Shown here: positions 52,529 through 60,907 of the stretch, one piece after another
How positions within the stretch are numbered: the first letter of the stretch is position 1
Layout of the letters: each line of letters starts with the position of its first letter
Assembly: GCA_024235935.1 (NCBI GenBank)
Contig: JACKLL010000005.1
Span: forward strand, 124,001 to 188,000
Reading direction: 5' to 3'
Source of the DNA: Rhodoferax sp.
GTDB taxonomy: Bacteria > Pseudomonadota > Gammaproteobacteria > Burkholderiales > Burkholderiaceae_C
DNA length: 64,000 bases
Notes under the pieces: model-generated
Seen by the model: only the letters and a program-made list of their open reading frames with translations
What the model was told of the DNA's origin: nothing
Database searches by the model: none
Made by a program: the position numbers and the translations under genes

Positions 52529-53536
52529 TCAGCGGCGAACCTGCAGGGCGCCAGGATTGACGATGTTGCTCGGAGTCCCGCGAATGAAGTTGACGACGTT
52601 GTCGAAGGCTTCGCTGAACATGCGCTGGTAGTTTTCCTGTTCCACATACCCGATGTGCGGTGTGCAGATGCAGTTCTCGATGCGCAGCAGCGCATGCCCC
52701 TGAAGAATGGGCTCTGCCTCGAACACATCCACGGCTGCCATTCCGGGCTTGCCCCGGTTGAGCGCGGCGATCAAGGCATCGGGTTCGATCAATTCCGCCC
52801 TGGACGTGTTGACCAGCAGCGCTGTCGGCTTCATGGCAGAAAGGTCGTCGAGCCGCACCATCCCGCGGGTTTCATCGTTCAGGCGCAAATGCAGGCTCAG
52901 GACGTCGCTGCTGGCGAAAAACGCCTCGCGGCTGTCTGCTGTCGCATAGCCGTCGAGTTCCGCCTGCTGGCGCGAGGCTTCCCGACCCCAAACCAGGATC
53001 TGCATGCCGAATGCCTTGCCGTAGCCCGCAACCAGTTTGCCAATGCGTCCATAGCCCCAGATGCCCAGGGTCTTGCCCGACAACTGGCTGCCAATGCCGA
53101 AATTCGGCGGCATGGATGCGGCCTTGAGTCCCGACTGCTGCCACGCACCGTGCTTGAGGTTGCCGATGTACTGCGGCAGGCGTCGCATCGCGGCCATCAC
53201 CAGGGCCCAGGTCAATTCCGCGGTCGGCAGTGGCATGCCGGAGCCCTCGGCCACGGCGACGCCACGCTCGGTGCAGGCCTGCACGTCCAGGTGACTGCCG
53301 ACCCGGCCGGTCTGGACAATCAGCTTCAGGCGCGGCAATTTCTCGATGATGGCGCGGGTGAGCTGCGTGCGTTCACGGATCAGCACGACGATGTCGGCGT
53401 CCTTGAGCCGGATCGACAACTGACCCATGCCCTTGACCGTGTTGGTATAGACCTTGGCCGCGTAAGGCTCCAGTTTGGCGGCGCACGGCAACTTGCGTAC
53501 GGCGTCCTGATAGTCGTCGAGGATCACGATATTCAT
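52529..53536 (-). CDS. D-2-hydroxyacid dehydrogenase family protein
   Basis: A 335-residue NAD(P)-dependent dehydrogenase. The substrate domain encloses a Rossmann fold with LGIWGYGRIGKLVAGYGKAF. Catalytic Arg is in LLVNTSRAELIE, Glu near VFEAEPIL, and His in TPHIGYVEQENY. The family reduces 2-keto acids or oxidises D-2-hydroxy acids; the substrate is unknown. The ATG at 53536 starts the usual MNIVILDDYQDA strand. It converges with the FimV-like gene. Confidence 0.87.
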   Translation of the reverse strand: MNIVILDDYQDAVRKLPCAAKLEPYAAKVYTNTVKGMGQLSIRLKDADIVVLIRERTQLTRAIIEKLPRLKLIVQTGRVGSHLDVQACTERGVAVAEGSGMPLPTAELTWALVMAAMRRLPQYIGNLKHGAWQQSGLKAASMPPNFGIGSQLSGKTLGIWGYGRIGKLVAGYGKAFGMQILVWGREASRQQAELDGYATADSREAFFASSDVLSLHLRLNDETRGMVRLDDLSAMKPTALLVNTSRAELIEPDALIAALNRGKPGMAAVDVFEAEPILQGHALLRIENCICTPHIGYVEQENYQRMFSEAFDNVVNFIRGTPSNIVNPGALQVRR

Positions 53537-53675
53537 GGCAGCATTGTGCCTTGAGCCGACCCCCCGGTTGCCGCGGATACCGTCTTGCCAGAGGCCAGGT
53601 TTGGATTGCGTGTGCACGGACGCGGGCCATTCGCGGTAGCATCCCACGCTCATTCACAACCGCCAAGGAAGTTCC

Positions 53676-54191
53676 ATGTCCATTTCGATGTCGTCGGCCA
53701 GCGTACCCATCTGTGTCACCATGCTCGGCAACCTGGCCCACTTTCTGGACAAGGCCCAGGCATTTGTCGATACCCGCAAGTGCGAGCCCACGGCTTTGAC
53801 GCAGTACCGGTTGGCACCCGACATGCTGCCGTTTGCCCGTCAGGTGCTGATCGCCTGTGACGCTGCAAAAAACGGCATTGCCCGGCTGTCAGGGGAGACC
53901 GCCCCCAAGTTCGACGATACAGAGACCACGATCGCAGAGCTCAAGGAGCGTATCGCCAAGACGATTGCCTACCTGCAGTCGGTTCCGGCCGAGAAGCTCA
54001 ATGGCACCGAGGCGCGCGACATCACGTTTCCGGTTGGACGCGAAGCGACCCGGACCTTGAGCGGCGAGGCGTACCTCAAGCATTGGATGCTGCCCAACCT
54101 GTTCTTCCATGTCACCACTGCCTACGCGATCCTGCGCCACAACGGTGTGGACCTTGGCAAGGCAGACTACCTGCTGGGCGCTGCCGCCTGA
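53676..54191 (+). CDS. DUF1993 domain-containing protein
   Basis: A 171-residue helical protein. The DUF1993 features are APDMLPFARQVLIACDAAKN near residue 50, the middle ETAPKFDDTETTIAELKERI, and FFHVTTAYAILRHNGVDLGK near the end, whose His may bind metal as in DinB-like four-helix bundles. The function is unknown. AAGGAAG stands before the ATG. It is divergent from the hydroxyacid dehydrogenase. Confidence 0.86.
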   Translation: MSISMSSASVPICVTMLGNLAHFLDKAQAFVDTRKCEPTALTQYRLAPDMLPFARQVLIACDAAKNGIARLSGETAPKFDDTETTIAELKERIAKTIAYLQSVPAEKLNGTEARDITFPVGREATRTLSGEAYLKHWMLPNLFFHVTTAYAILRHNGVDLGKADYLLGAAA

Positions 54192-54208
54192 CGGACGCTT
54201 ACTTGGTC

Positions 54209-54248
54209 ATGCCATGCCATGCCGTGCCTGGCCTGGCCTGGCCTGGCG
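54209..54248. repeat. Pentanucleotide simple repeat, eight units
   Basis: ATGCC three times, GTGCC, TGGCC three times, then TGGCG: eight five-base units in a row, 18 bases after the DUF1993 stop. The number of copies could vary by slippage. It lies between convergent genes, so a change would not shift a reading frame. Confidence 0.8.
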
Positions 54249-54298
54249 CGGGAACGCGCGTTGCAAAAGGCACGCGTGGCGTATCAGAGCCGCGTGGC

Positions 54299-54667
54299 TC
54301 AGGCCCGCGCCTGGAGCGCGGCCTCTCGCTCGACCATGCGGTCAAGCTCTGCGCATACGTCGGCCATGCGGCCAGACATGAGGATACGTCCCGCGCAGGC
54401 CGAAGCCTGACCCGGATCCAGGATGCGAACCACCCGCAGCAGGGACCGGCCCTGGCGAGCAGTGCTTGGCGCCGCCGGACGACGCAGCGGCGCTGCTGTC
54501 CGGGCCGTCTGGGCGGGCGTGACGTCGGGACGCGCACACGCTGGCACATCGGTCGTACGGTGCGCAGTTCCACGCGATGCACGCAGGCCCCGCAACAGGT
54601 GTGCCCAGCGCGCCGGCAAGATGGCTGACGGGAAGAGGTTCAGATTGGGGTGGATGTGGTTGAACAT
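54299..54667 (-). CDS. Hypothetical protein downstream of lexA
   Basis: A 122-residue protein of unknown function. The N-terminal 80 residues are Arg/Ala/Pro-rich and poorly structured. The C-terminal part (LLRVVRILDPGQASACAGRI; MSGRMADVCAELDRMVERE) looks ordered and is probably the conserved part. AGAGG lies seven bases before the ATG. It begins 22 bases after lexA on the same strand and so is likely co-transcribed and SOS-regulated. Its position recalls SOS cell-division inhibitors, but there is no sequence evidence for that. Confidence 0.55.
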   Translation of the reverse strand: MFNHIHPNLNLFPSAILPARWAHLLRGLRASRGTAHRTTDVPACARPDVTPAQTARTAAPLRRPAAPSTARQGRSLLRVVRILDPGQASACAGRILMSGRMADVCAELDRMVEREAALQARA

Positions 54668-54688
54668 GGCGTGCCTCTCGGGTCCTGG

Positions 54689-55372
54689 TTACATCAGCAT
54701 GGTGTTGCGTATCAGTCCGACGGCCAGGCCCTCGATTTCGAAGGGTTCACCGGGTTCTACGACGATGGTCTGAAAATCGGGGTTCTCCGGGTGCAGCTCG
54801 ATCAGGTGCTTGTTGCGCTTGAAGCGTTTGACGGTCACTTCGTCGCCCAGCCGCGCCACAACGATTTGCCCGTTTTTCGCGTCCTTGGTGGACTGGACGG
54901 CGAGCAGGTCGCCGTCCATGATGCCGGCGTCGCGCATCGACATGCCGCGCACCTTGAGCAGGTAGTCCGGCCGACGCTGGAAAAGGCTGTTCTCGACGTA
55001 GTAGGTCTGGTCGACATGTTCCTGCGCCAGGATGGGGGAGCCGGCAGCCACGCGGCCGATCAGTGGAAGTGCCAGTTGCGCCAGACCGGGCAGGGGCAGC
55101 GAGTACTGCTTGACCCGGGATTCGTTGATGGAGCGCAAAGCTTCGCTGCGCAAGCGGATACCGCGCGAGGTACCGCTGACCAGTTCGATGACGCCCTTGC
55201 GTGCCAGCGCCTGCAGGTGCTCTTCGGCAGCATTGGCGGACCGGAAGCCCAGCTCGGTTGCAATCTCGGCGCGGGTCGGCGGTGCGCCAGTGCGGGCAAT
55301 GGCGCTCTGGATCAGATCCAGGATCTGCTGCTGGCGCGCGGTAAGCTTGACTTGAAATTGCGGCATGTCCAT
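54689..55372 (-). CDS. lexA: LexA repressor
   Basis: A 227-residue SOS repressor. The winged helix (PPTRAEIATELGFRSANAAE) is at 31-50. The self-cleavage bond is Ala110-Gly111 (RVAAGSPI), the nucleophile is Ser145 (GMSMRDAG) and the base is Lys182 (EVTVKRF). I use the ATG at 55372, seven bases after AGGAG; a GTG at 55381 in the same frame is less likely. Two LexA boxes lie upstream, so it represses itself. The 122-residue gene follows it. Confidence 0.96.
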   Translation of the reverse strand: MDMPQFQVKLTARQQQILDLIQSAIARTGAPPTRAEIATELGFRSANAAEEHLQALARKGVIELVSGTSRGIRLRSEALRSINESRVKQYSLPLPGLAQLALPLIGRVAAGSPILAQEHVDQTYYVENSLFQRRPDYLLKVRGMSMRDAGIMDGDLLAVQSTKDAKNGQIVVARLGDEVTVKRFKRNKHLIELHPENPDFQTIVVEPGEPFEIEGLAVGLIRNTMLM

Positions 55373-55404
55373 GTAGGTCACTCCTGCGGGGCCTTGCGGC
55401 GGGT

Positions 55405-55424
55405 TACTGATTGGATGAACAGTA
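55405..55424. promoter_or_regulatory. LexA (SOS) box 1 upstream of lexA
   Basis: TACTGATTGGATGAACAGTA fits the consensus TACTGT-N8-ACAGTA, with a single change in the left half (A for T). It is 33 bases before the lexA start. Confidence 0.8.
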
Positions 55425-55443
55425 ACTGTATTTTTAACCAGTT
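55424..55443. promoter_or_regulatory. LexA (SOS) box 2 between lexA and the asparaginase gene
   Basis: AACTGTATTTTTAACCAGTT has CTGT-N8-CCAG, one base from the core consensus CTGT-N8-ACAG. Its centre is 19 bases from box 1. Tandem boxes are usual at lexA itself. It also lies 19 bases before the divergent asparaginase start and could affect that gene. Confidence 0.72.
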
Positions 55444-55461
55444 TTGAATTGAAAGCAAGCC

Positions 55462-56478
55462 ATGGGTCAAACTTTTCGCAAAAAGCTGGTACTGCTGGGC
55501 ACCGGCGGGACCATTGCCGGCCTGGCCACCGCGGCCCACGATAACGTCGGTTACAAGGCCGCCCAGGTCGGTGTGGCCGAACTGCTCGAGGCTTTGCCGA
55601 AGGCGCTGCGCCCGCAGGCTTCGGTGCTCAGTGAGCAGGTGGCGCAGGTGGACAGCAAGGACATGGGGCTGGATGTCTGGCAGGCCCTGGCGCAGCGATG
55701 CGCCTTCTGGATGGCCGACCCGGAGGTGGCTGGTGTCATCGTGACGCATGGCACCGACACGATGGAGGAGACCGCGTATTTTCTGCATGAGGTCCTCGCC
55801 GGCAGCGGTGTGGCGCACAAACCTGTCGTGCTGACGGGGGCGATGCGTCCGGCATCGTCACTGACGCCGGATGGGCCCCAGAACATGCTCGATGCGCTGG
55901 TCGTGGCGGCCGACCCGCGGGCGCGCGGCGTGCTGGTGGTCTTTGGCGGCACCATTCATGGCGCCCCGGATGTGCAGAAGGTCCATGCGTATCGGCAGGA
56001 CGCTTTCGGCGGCGGCGAGGACGGGCCGCTGGGCCGCGTCGAGGAGGGTGCGGCGGCCTGGGTGCGTCCGCCGGCGATCGGAGGTGCGTCGTTGCTGACG
56101 GAGGCAGGGCAGGGTCCGGATTGGCCGAGCCTGCTTCAAGGGCCTGTGGCCTGGCCTCGCGTCGAGATCGTCAGCAGCCACGCCGGCGCCAGTCCATGGA
56201 TGGTCGATGCCTTGCTGGCGCAGCGCGCCTCCCACGGTCTGGACGGGATTGTGGTGGCGGGAACGGGCAATGCCAGCGTGCATGCGGCGCTCGAGGCCGC
56301 ACTGTTAAAGGCGCATGAAGACGGTGTGGTGGTCTGGCGCGCCAGCCGCTGTGGCAGCGGCCATACGGTCGGTCGGCTCGACACGCCACTGCCTGATGCG
56401 GGCGGCCTGTCGCCCGTCAAGGCCCGGATCGCGCTGATGCTGCACCTGCTTGCAGGCCAGGGGCGATCGCGGCCCTGA
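55462..56478 (+). CDS. Asparaginase family protein
   Basis: A 338-residue enzyme of the bacterial asparaginase fold. The first active-site Thr is in LLGTGGTIAGLA, the second in VIVTHGTDTMEETAYFL, with TGAMRPASSLTPDGPQNMLD following. The C-terminal domain is a little unusual: GTGNASVHAALE, then WRASRCGSGHTVG. It hydrolyses asparagine, perhaps glutamine, to the acid and ammonia. No signal peptide is present, so the cytoplasmic type is likely. It faces lexA across the SOS boxes and ends 14 bases from adk. Confidence 0.9.
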   Translation: MGQTFRKKLVLLGTGGTIAGLATAAHDNVGYKAAQVGVAELLEALPKALRPQASVLSEQVAQVDSKDMGLDVWQALAQRCAFWMADPEVAGVIVTHGTDTMEETAYFLHEVLAGSGVAHKPVVLTGAMRPASSLTPDGPQNMLDALVVAADPRARGVLVVFGGTIHGAPDVQKVHAYRQDAFGGGEDGPLGRVEEGAAAWVRPPAIGGASLLTEAGQGPDWPSLLQGPVAWPRVEIVSSHAGASPWMVDALLAQRASHGLDGIVVAGTGNASVHAALEAALLKAHEDGVVVWRASRCGSGHTVGRLDTPLPDAGGLSPVKARIALMLHLLAGQGRSRP

Positions 56479-56492
56479 CCCGGTCGCTGCCT

Positions 56493-57155
56493 TCAGTGCG
56501 TTGCGGAAAGCGCCTTGAATGCGCGCTCGCGGATCTCGTCGACCGTTCCGGTTCCATTGATGGTTCGGTACTGCGGTGCGCCCGCAGGGTCCTTGCGGGC
56601 CCAATCCTGGTAGTAGGCCACCAGCGGACGGGTCTGCGCGCTGTACACCTCCAGCCGCTTCTTGACGGTTTCTTCCTTGTCGTCGTCGCGCTGGATCAGC
56701 GGCTCGCCGGTCACGTCGTCGGTGTCTGCCACTTTCGGCGGATTGTGCTTGACGTGGTAGGTGCGGCCTGAGGCCGGGTGGGAACGGCGCCCGCTCATGC
56801 GGTCGATGATGGCGTCGAACGGCACATCGAACTCGAGCACATAGTCGAGCTTGATGCCGGCCGCCTTGAGCGCGTCGGCCTGCGGAATGGTGCGTGGAAA
56901 ACCGTCGAACAGGAAGCCGTTGGCGCAGTCGCTCTGGGCGATGCGTTCCTGAACCAGGCCGATGATGATGTCGTCACTGACCAGGGCGCCTGCGTCCATG
57001 ACCTTCTTGGCCGCCAGGCCCATGGGCGATCCGGCCTTGACAGCGGCGCGCAACATGTCGCCGGTGGAGATTTGCGGAATCGCGAATTTCTGGCAGATGA
57101 AAGTCGCCTGTGTGCCTTTTCCGGCGCCGGGCGCGCCCAGCAGAATGAGTCTCAT
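56493..57155 (-). CDS. adk: Adenylate kinase
   Basis: A 220-residue enzyme that interconverts AMP, ADP and ATP. The P-loop is GAPGAGKGT at 8-16, the AMP site is QISTGDMLRAAV, and FLFDGFPRTIPQAD is complete. The long LID (SGRRSHPASGRTYHVKHNPP) shows the full-length form. It is the last gene of the exbB-to-adk block. A 102-base gap with a long dyad separates it from kdsB. Confidence 0.97.
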   Translation of the reverse strand: MRLILLGAPGAGKGTQATFICQKFAIPQISTGDMLRAAVKAGSPMGLAAKKVMDAGALVSDDIIIGLVQERIAQSDCANGFLFDGFPRTIPQADALKAAGIKLDYVLEFDVPFDAIIDRMSGRRSHPASGRTYHVKHNPPKVADTDDVTGEPLIQRDDDKEETVKKRLEVYSAQTRPLVAYYQDWARKDPAGAPQYRTINGTGTVDEIRERAFKALSATH

Positions 57156-57184
57156 GGGGTGTCTCGCGTGATGGAATTGTGGGA

Positions 57185-57220
57185 CTGTGGCAGATCTACC
57201 TGACGGTCACCTTGCCACAG
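57185..57220. other. Nested dyad in the kdsB-adk gap
   Basis: CTGTGGCA and TGCCACAG form a perfect 8-base inverted repeat around a 20-base spacer. That spacer itself contains TGAC-G-GTCA. It could be a stem in the adk leader or a regulator site. It starts 30 bases before the adk start codon. Confidence 0.45.
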
Positions 57221-57257
57221 GTTCGCTGGCGCAAGAATAGCATGGGGACGGGGCCCC

Positions 57258-58049
57258 TCATTTGCGGAAAAGCTGCCTGACGCGCTCCAGGTCCTGCGGG
57301 GTATCCACGCCGGCTCCCGGATCGTTCGCCGTCACATGGACGGCAATCCGATAGCCGTGCCAAAGTGCCCGCAATTGCTCCAGTGCCTCGGCACGCTCCA
57401 GTGGTGCTGGCGCCAGCTTCGGGAATTTGCGCAGGAAGCCGGCCCGGTAACCGTAGATGCCGATATGGCGCATAGGGGCGGCCTGTCGCAGCAGTGCATT
57501 GGCAGGTGTCGCTGGCTGTGTCCACCATGCGTCGTCCGCATGGTCTCGTGCCATCGGAATGGGTGCCCGGCTGAAGTAGAGCGCGTTGTGCTGCCCGTCG
57601 GTCACGACCTTGACGATGTTCGGATTGCGGAATTCCTCCAGTGTGGCAATCGGATGCGCGGCGGTGCTCATGTTGACCCCGGTCTGTTCATGCAGCAACC
57701 GGGCCACGGCGTCCACCAGCCGCGGGTCGATCAGCGGTTCGTCGCCCTGTACATTGACGACCACATGGTCGTCGTCCAGGCCCAGCAGATCGCAGGCTTC
57801 GGCCAGTCGGTCGCTGCCGGAGGCATGGTCGGTACGCGTGAGGACAGACGCGACGCCATAGGCGCTGCAGGCATCGGTGATGGACACGTCATCGGCAGCC
57901 ACCACGACACGTACCGTGCTGTCGCCCGCCTTCGGAATGACGCGCTGCGCCACACGCACCACCATCGGTACGCCGTCGATCGGCGCCAATGGTTTGTTGG
58001 GAAGCCGCGTGGACGCCAGGCGGGCAGGAATCAGGACAGTAAAGGTCAT
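57258..58049 (-). CDS. kdsB: 3-deoxy-manno-octulosonate cytidylyltransferase
   Basis: A 263-residue CMP-Kdo synthetase. It has IPARLASTRLPNKPLAPIDG at the N-terminus with the CTP-binding loop, then TRTDHASGSDRLAEA and VVNVQGDEPLIDP. The C-terminal HIGIYGYRAGFL and the VDTPQDLERVR end are typical. It activates Kdo for the lipopolysaccharide core. It lies in an operon with lpxK, another lipid A gene. The frame is open upstream, but MTFTVLIPARLAS is the family start. Confidence 0.96.
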   Translation of the reverse strand: MTFTVLIPARLASTRLPNKPLAPIDGVPMVVRVAQRVIPKAGDSTVRVVVAADDVSITDACSAYGVASVLTRTDHASGSDRLAEACDLLGLDDDHVVVNVQGDEPLIDPRLVDAVARLLHEQTGVNMSTAAHPIATLEEFRNPNIVKVVTDGQHNALYFSRAPIPMARDHADDAWWTQPATPANALLRQAAPMRHIGIYGYRAGFLRKFPKLAPAPLERAEALEQLRALWHGYRIAVHVTANDPGAGVDTPQDLERVRQLFRK

Positions 58050-58164
58050 GGCCAATGGTTCAAACGTGGTGGGCAGGGCGCGCGAGGCGCCGATTCCAGG
58101 GGGCACACTTGCGCGCAACAGAGGCCTGGCATCCGAGGCCCGGCATCCGGCGCCGTGCCGCAGC

Positions 58165-58347
58165 TCAAAACCCCAGTTCCTCGTCGCTCAGTGTGCGCGC
58201 TTCCTCTTCCAGCATCACCGGAATGCCGTCGCGCACAGGGTAGGCCAGGCGCGCACTGCGCGAGACCATTTCCTGATGGGCGCGGTCGTATTCCAGCGAA
58301 CCCTTGGTCACAGGGCAGACCAGCAATTCAAGAAGGCGTGTGTCCAT
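58165..58347 (-). CDS. Trm112-like (UPF0434) small protein
   Basis: A 60-residue protein. It has LLELLVCPVTKGSLEYDR and SARLAYPVRDGIPVMLEEEA, typical of the Trm112/UPF0434 family, a partner or zinc-ribbon-like fold. Only one Cys remains of the usual pairs, as in many bacterial members. Its ATG lies 20 bases inside the end of lpxK, so translation is coupled. Its role in bacteria is unclear. Confidence 0.88.
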   Translation of the reverse strand: MDTRLLELLVCPVTKGSLEYDRAHQEMVSRSARLAYPVRDGIPVMLEEEARTLSDEELGF

Positions 58348-59377
58348 GGTTTGATGATAACCGTGCGTCCCAGGCGTGCGGCCCGCACCTGCGCAGATGC
58401 TGCGTGAGCGCGACCCAGAAGGCGGGCGCCAGCGTGACCTCCAGGGGCACGGCCAGTGCGTCCGGGCGCAAGGGCCACAGCTTCACGGCGTCCTTTTCCG
58501 TGCACAGCAGCATGGCATCGGCCGTGTCCGGCCACGGCAGGGTGTCGAAGGCCGCGTGGTCGGGCAAGGCCCGGGTGGCGTCCAGCGGCAGTCCGCGTTC
58601 GCGCAGCATTGCAAAGAACGTCTGCGGATGTGCGATGCCGGCCACCGCTTGGATGGGGCGTGACGGCGCCGAAGACGCCAGATCCGTCAGCGCGACCTTG
58701 TGTCCATCGGCCGCGATCGCATGGTCGGCCAGCCGCCGGGCAACCTGATGGGCTGTCCCCGTTGGCAGATCGCCACTGCGAACGACCAGGTCGGTGGAGC
58801 GTGGCCAGGGTTCCCGCAAAGGGCCGGCCGGCAGCAGGAAGCCGTTGCCGATGCCCTGGCCGTCGAACACGCAGATTTCGATGTCGCGGTGCAGACCCAG
58901 GTGTTGCAGGCCGTCGTCGCATACCAGCAGGTCCACATCCGGATGGGTCGCCAGCAGGGCACGCGCCGCGTCGATGCGCCGCGCGGCGACCTGTACCGGG
59001 GCTCCGGTGCGGCGGTGGATCAGCAGGGGTTCGTCACCCACCTCGCTGGCGACGGCGTCGGCGGTGACCGACCGGCAGTCGCTGCCGGTGCGGCCGTAGC
59101 CTCTGGACACGACTCCTGGGTGCAGGCCCATGGCCTGCAGGTGCTGCACCAGGGCGATGACCAGCGGCGTCTTGCCGCCACCACCGGCAACGACATTGCC
59201 GACGACGATGACGGGCACCTGCACCCGTTCGGTGGACTTCAGGCCTGTCCGGTACAACAGGTGGCGCACATGCCAGAGGCAGAGGTAGGCCAGCGACAGC
59301 GGCCACAGCAGCCAGGCCAGCAGGCCGCGCCGCTGCCAGGCACCGAGCAGGGTCTGCCGCAGTGCTGCGCCGGCCAT
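58328..59377 (-). CDS. lpxK: Tetraacyldisaccharide 4'-kinase
   Basis: A 349-residue membrane-associated kinase that phosphorylates the lipid A precursor at the 4' position. The N-terminal region has a hydrophobic helix (LLAWLLWPLSLAYLCLW). The P-loop is GNVVAGGGGKT at 60-70, and GVVSRGYGRTG and LLVCDDGLQHLGLHRDIEI follow. The start at 59377 is four bases after the exbD stop. Confidence 0.94.
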   Translation of the reverse strand: MAGAALRQTLLGAWQRRGLLAWLLWPLSLAYLCLWHVRHLLYRTGLKSTERVQVPVIVVGNVVAGGGGKTPLVIALVQHLQAMGLHPGVVSRGYGRTGSDCRSVTADAVASEVGDEPLLIHRRTGAPVQVAARRIDAARALLATHPDVDLLVCDDGLQHLGLHRDIEICVFDGQGIGNGFLLPAGPLREPWPRSTDLVVRSGDLPTGTAHQVARRLADHAIAADGHKVALTDLASSAPSRPIQAVAGIAHPQTFFAMLRERGLPLDATRALPDHAAFDTLPWPDTADAMLLCTEKDAVKLWPLRPDALAVPLEVTLAPAFWVALTQHLRRCGPHAWDARLSSNHGHTPS

Positions 59378-59381
59378 GCTG

Positions 59382-59810
59382 CTAGCGCGTGGCAGCTTTG
59401 CCCGAGGGCTGGGTGGCAAAGGTGATCTGTGCCAGTCCCGCACGCCGCGCGGCTTCCATGACGGTGATGACCGCCTGGTGCTTGGCGCTGGCGTCCGCCT
59501 GGATGATGACGACGGTGTCCTTGCCGGATTTGGCGGCCGCGAGCATGGCGTTGGCCAGCAGGTCGGGACTGCGCCCGCCCAGCGGCGCCGCGTTGACGGA
59601 ATAGTCGCCATCGCTGCTCACGCTTACGAGCAGTTCCTTGGGATAGTCGCGCTGTGTCTCGGTGTCCGCGACCGGCAGCCGCAGCTGGATTTCGGTGAAC
59701 TTGCTGTAGGTGGTGGTGAGCATCAGGAAGATCAGCACCACCAGCAGGATGTCGATGAACGGGATCAGGTTGATCTCAGGTTCGTCACGGGAGGCGGTGC
59801 GGAAGTTCAT
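59382..59810 (-). CDS. exbD: ExbD/TolR family biopolymer transport protein
   Basis: A 142-residue protein. A cytoplasmic N-terminus (DEPEINLIPFIDILLVVLIF) leads into one transmembrane helix with the Asp needed for proton coupling. A periplasmic domain follows (TVVIIQADASAKHQAVITVM). It works with ExbB, encoded upstream with a four-base overlap, to power TonB-dependent uptake or a Tol-like process. No TonB gene is close. Confidence 0.93.
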   Translation of the reverse strand: MNFRTASRDEPEINLIPFIDILLVVLIFLMLTTTYSKFTEIQLRLPVADTETQRDYPKELLVSVSSDGDYSVNAAPLGGRSPDLLANAMLAAAKSGKDTVVIIQADASAKHQAVITVMEAARRAGLAQITFATQPSGKAATR

Positions 59811-60442
59811 GGGCCCTTGCGCAGGTTGTTGAGATGCCGCGCCAGGCGGTCGGCGGACAGTTCGAGCGTCAGCAGATAGGCGTCGACCGTGGCCCGGAAG
59901 TAGCGCCAGAAGATCAGGGCCGGAATCGCGATGATCAGCCCGAACGCGGTGTTGTAGAGTGCCACCGAGATGCCGTGCGCCAGCTGTGCCGGGTTGCCGC
60001 CGGGTGCTCCGGTGGAGGGGCCTTGCGAGCCGAAGATTTCGATCATGCCCACCACGGTGCCGAACAGGCCCATCAGCGGTGCGGCCGATGCAATCGTGGC
60101 CAGCGCGCTCAGGTAGCGCTCGAGCCGGTGCGCCACCAGGCGGCCTGAGCCCTCCATCGTGGCGCGAAGCTCGGCTTCGGTCAGCCGTGGGTTCGCGTGG
60201 ACCGCCTTGAATCCGCTGGCAAGCACCTCGCCCAGCGCTGAATTGCGCTCGAGCTGGGCCACCATGTCGGGTGGCGGGACGGCGTTGCGCGAGACCGTCA
60301 GTACCTCTTCAAGCAACCGGGGAGGGGCCACCTTGGCGGTCTTGAGACTGATGAAACGCTCGATGATCAGGGCCAGCGCCAGAATGGAGCTTGCAACCAA
60401 CGGCCAGATCGGCCAACCTGCGGCTTGTATGATGGAAAACAA
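59807..60442 (-). CDS. exbB: ExbB/TolQ family proton channel protein
   Basis: A 211-residue MotA/TolQ/ExbB-type protein. Three transmembrane segments are visible, at about 8-28, near ATIASAAPLMGLFGTVVGMI and near GLIIAIPALIFWRYF. The last two carry the conserved Gly and Pro. It forms the channel with ExbD. The start is TTG at 60442; an upstream ATG is not in frame. It is first in the exbB-exbD-lpxK-trm112-kdsB-adk block. Confidence 0.93.
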   Translation of the reverse strand: MFSIIQAAGWPIWPLVASSILALALIIERFISLKTAKVAPPRLLEEVLTVSRNAVPPPDMVAQLERNSALGEVLASGFKAVHANPRLTEAELRATMEGSGRLVAHRLERYLSALATIASAAPLMGLFGTVVGMIEIFGSQGPSTGAPGGNPAQLAHGISVALYNTAFGLIIAIPALIFWRYFRATVDAYLLTLELSADRLARHLNNLRKGP

Positions 60443-60907
60443 GAATGAACCCCATGCGGATGGAAAGCCGGTTGATTATGGCCCACGTGCCGAAAGCTGC
60501 GGTTTCGGGTGGATGCGACCGAGGCTGACGCAGGCCTGCGCGTCACCCACAGAACATGTGGATAACTTTGTGCAAAAGCCGGCTGGAAACGCGCCCGAGC
60601 CTGCGTTGATGCGGCATTGGCTTGGGGTGATGAGAAAAACAGCAGTGAAAATTCTAATGAAATCAATAACTTGCTGCGTGAATGCGGGCGATCGGCGGGG
60701 GCGACGGCGGGTCGTGGCCTGCGCGGTCGAATTGTGGAGTAATCGCACGACCGCCGCGCGTGTGTCATGCCGAAAGGTGCGCGCATGGGCCGGCGCATCG
60801 CGGGTGGCGCGCGGCCCGTCCGTCGCTTGGCGCAGCGCGCGTTGTGCGGTATCTGGCGGGCCAATCGCCATGGGCCGCCATCGGGTGCAACTGCAGGAGC
60901 CCTTGCC
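60443..60907. other. Divergent non-coding region between exbB and xseA
   Basis: A 465-base region holding the promoters of two divergent units. One TGTGGATAA (60557-60565) matches the DnaA-box consensus and is part of the dyad CCACA-GAACA-TGTGG. A stretch at 60640-60690 is distinctly richer in A and T than its surroundings. I see no gene with a domain, no rRNA or tRNA, and no clear -35/-10 pair. Confidence 0.5.

Noticed and set aside
60557..60565. Replication origin, suggested by one DnaA-type 9-mer and an AT-rich patch.
   Set aside because: A single box without a cluster, and no dnaA, dnaN, rpmH or parAB nearby. A 9-mer like this can occur by chance in 64 kb.
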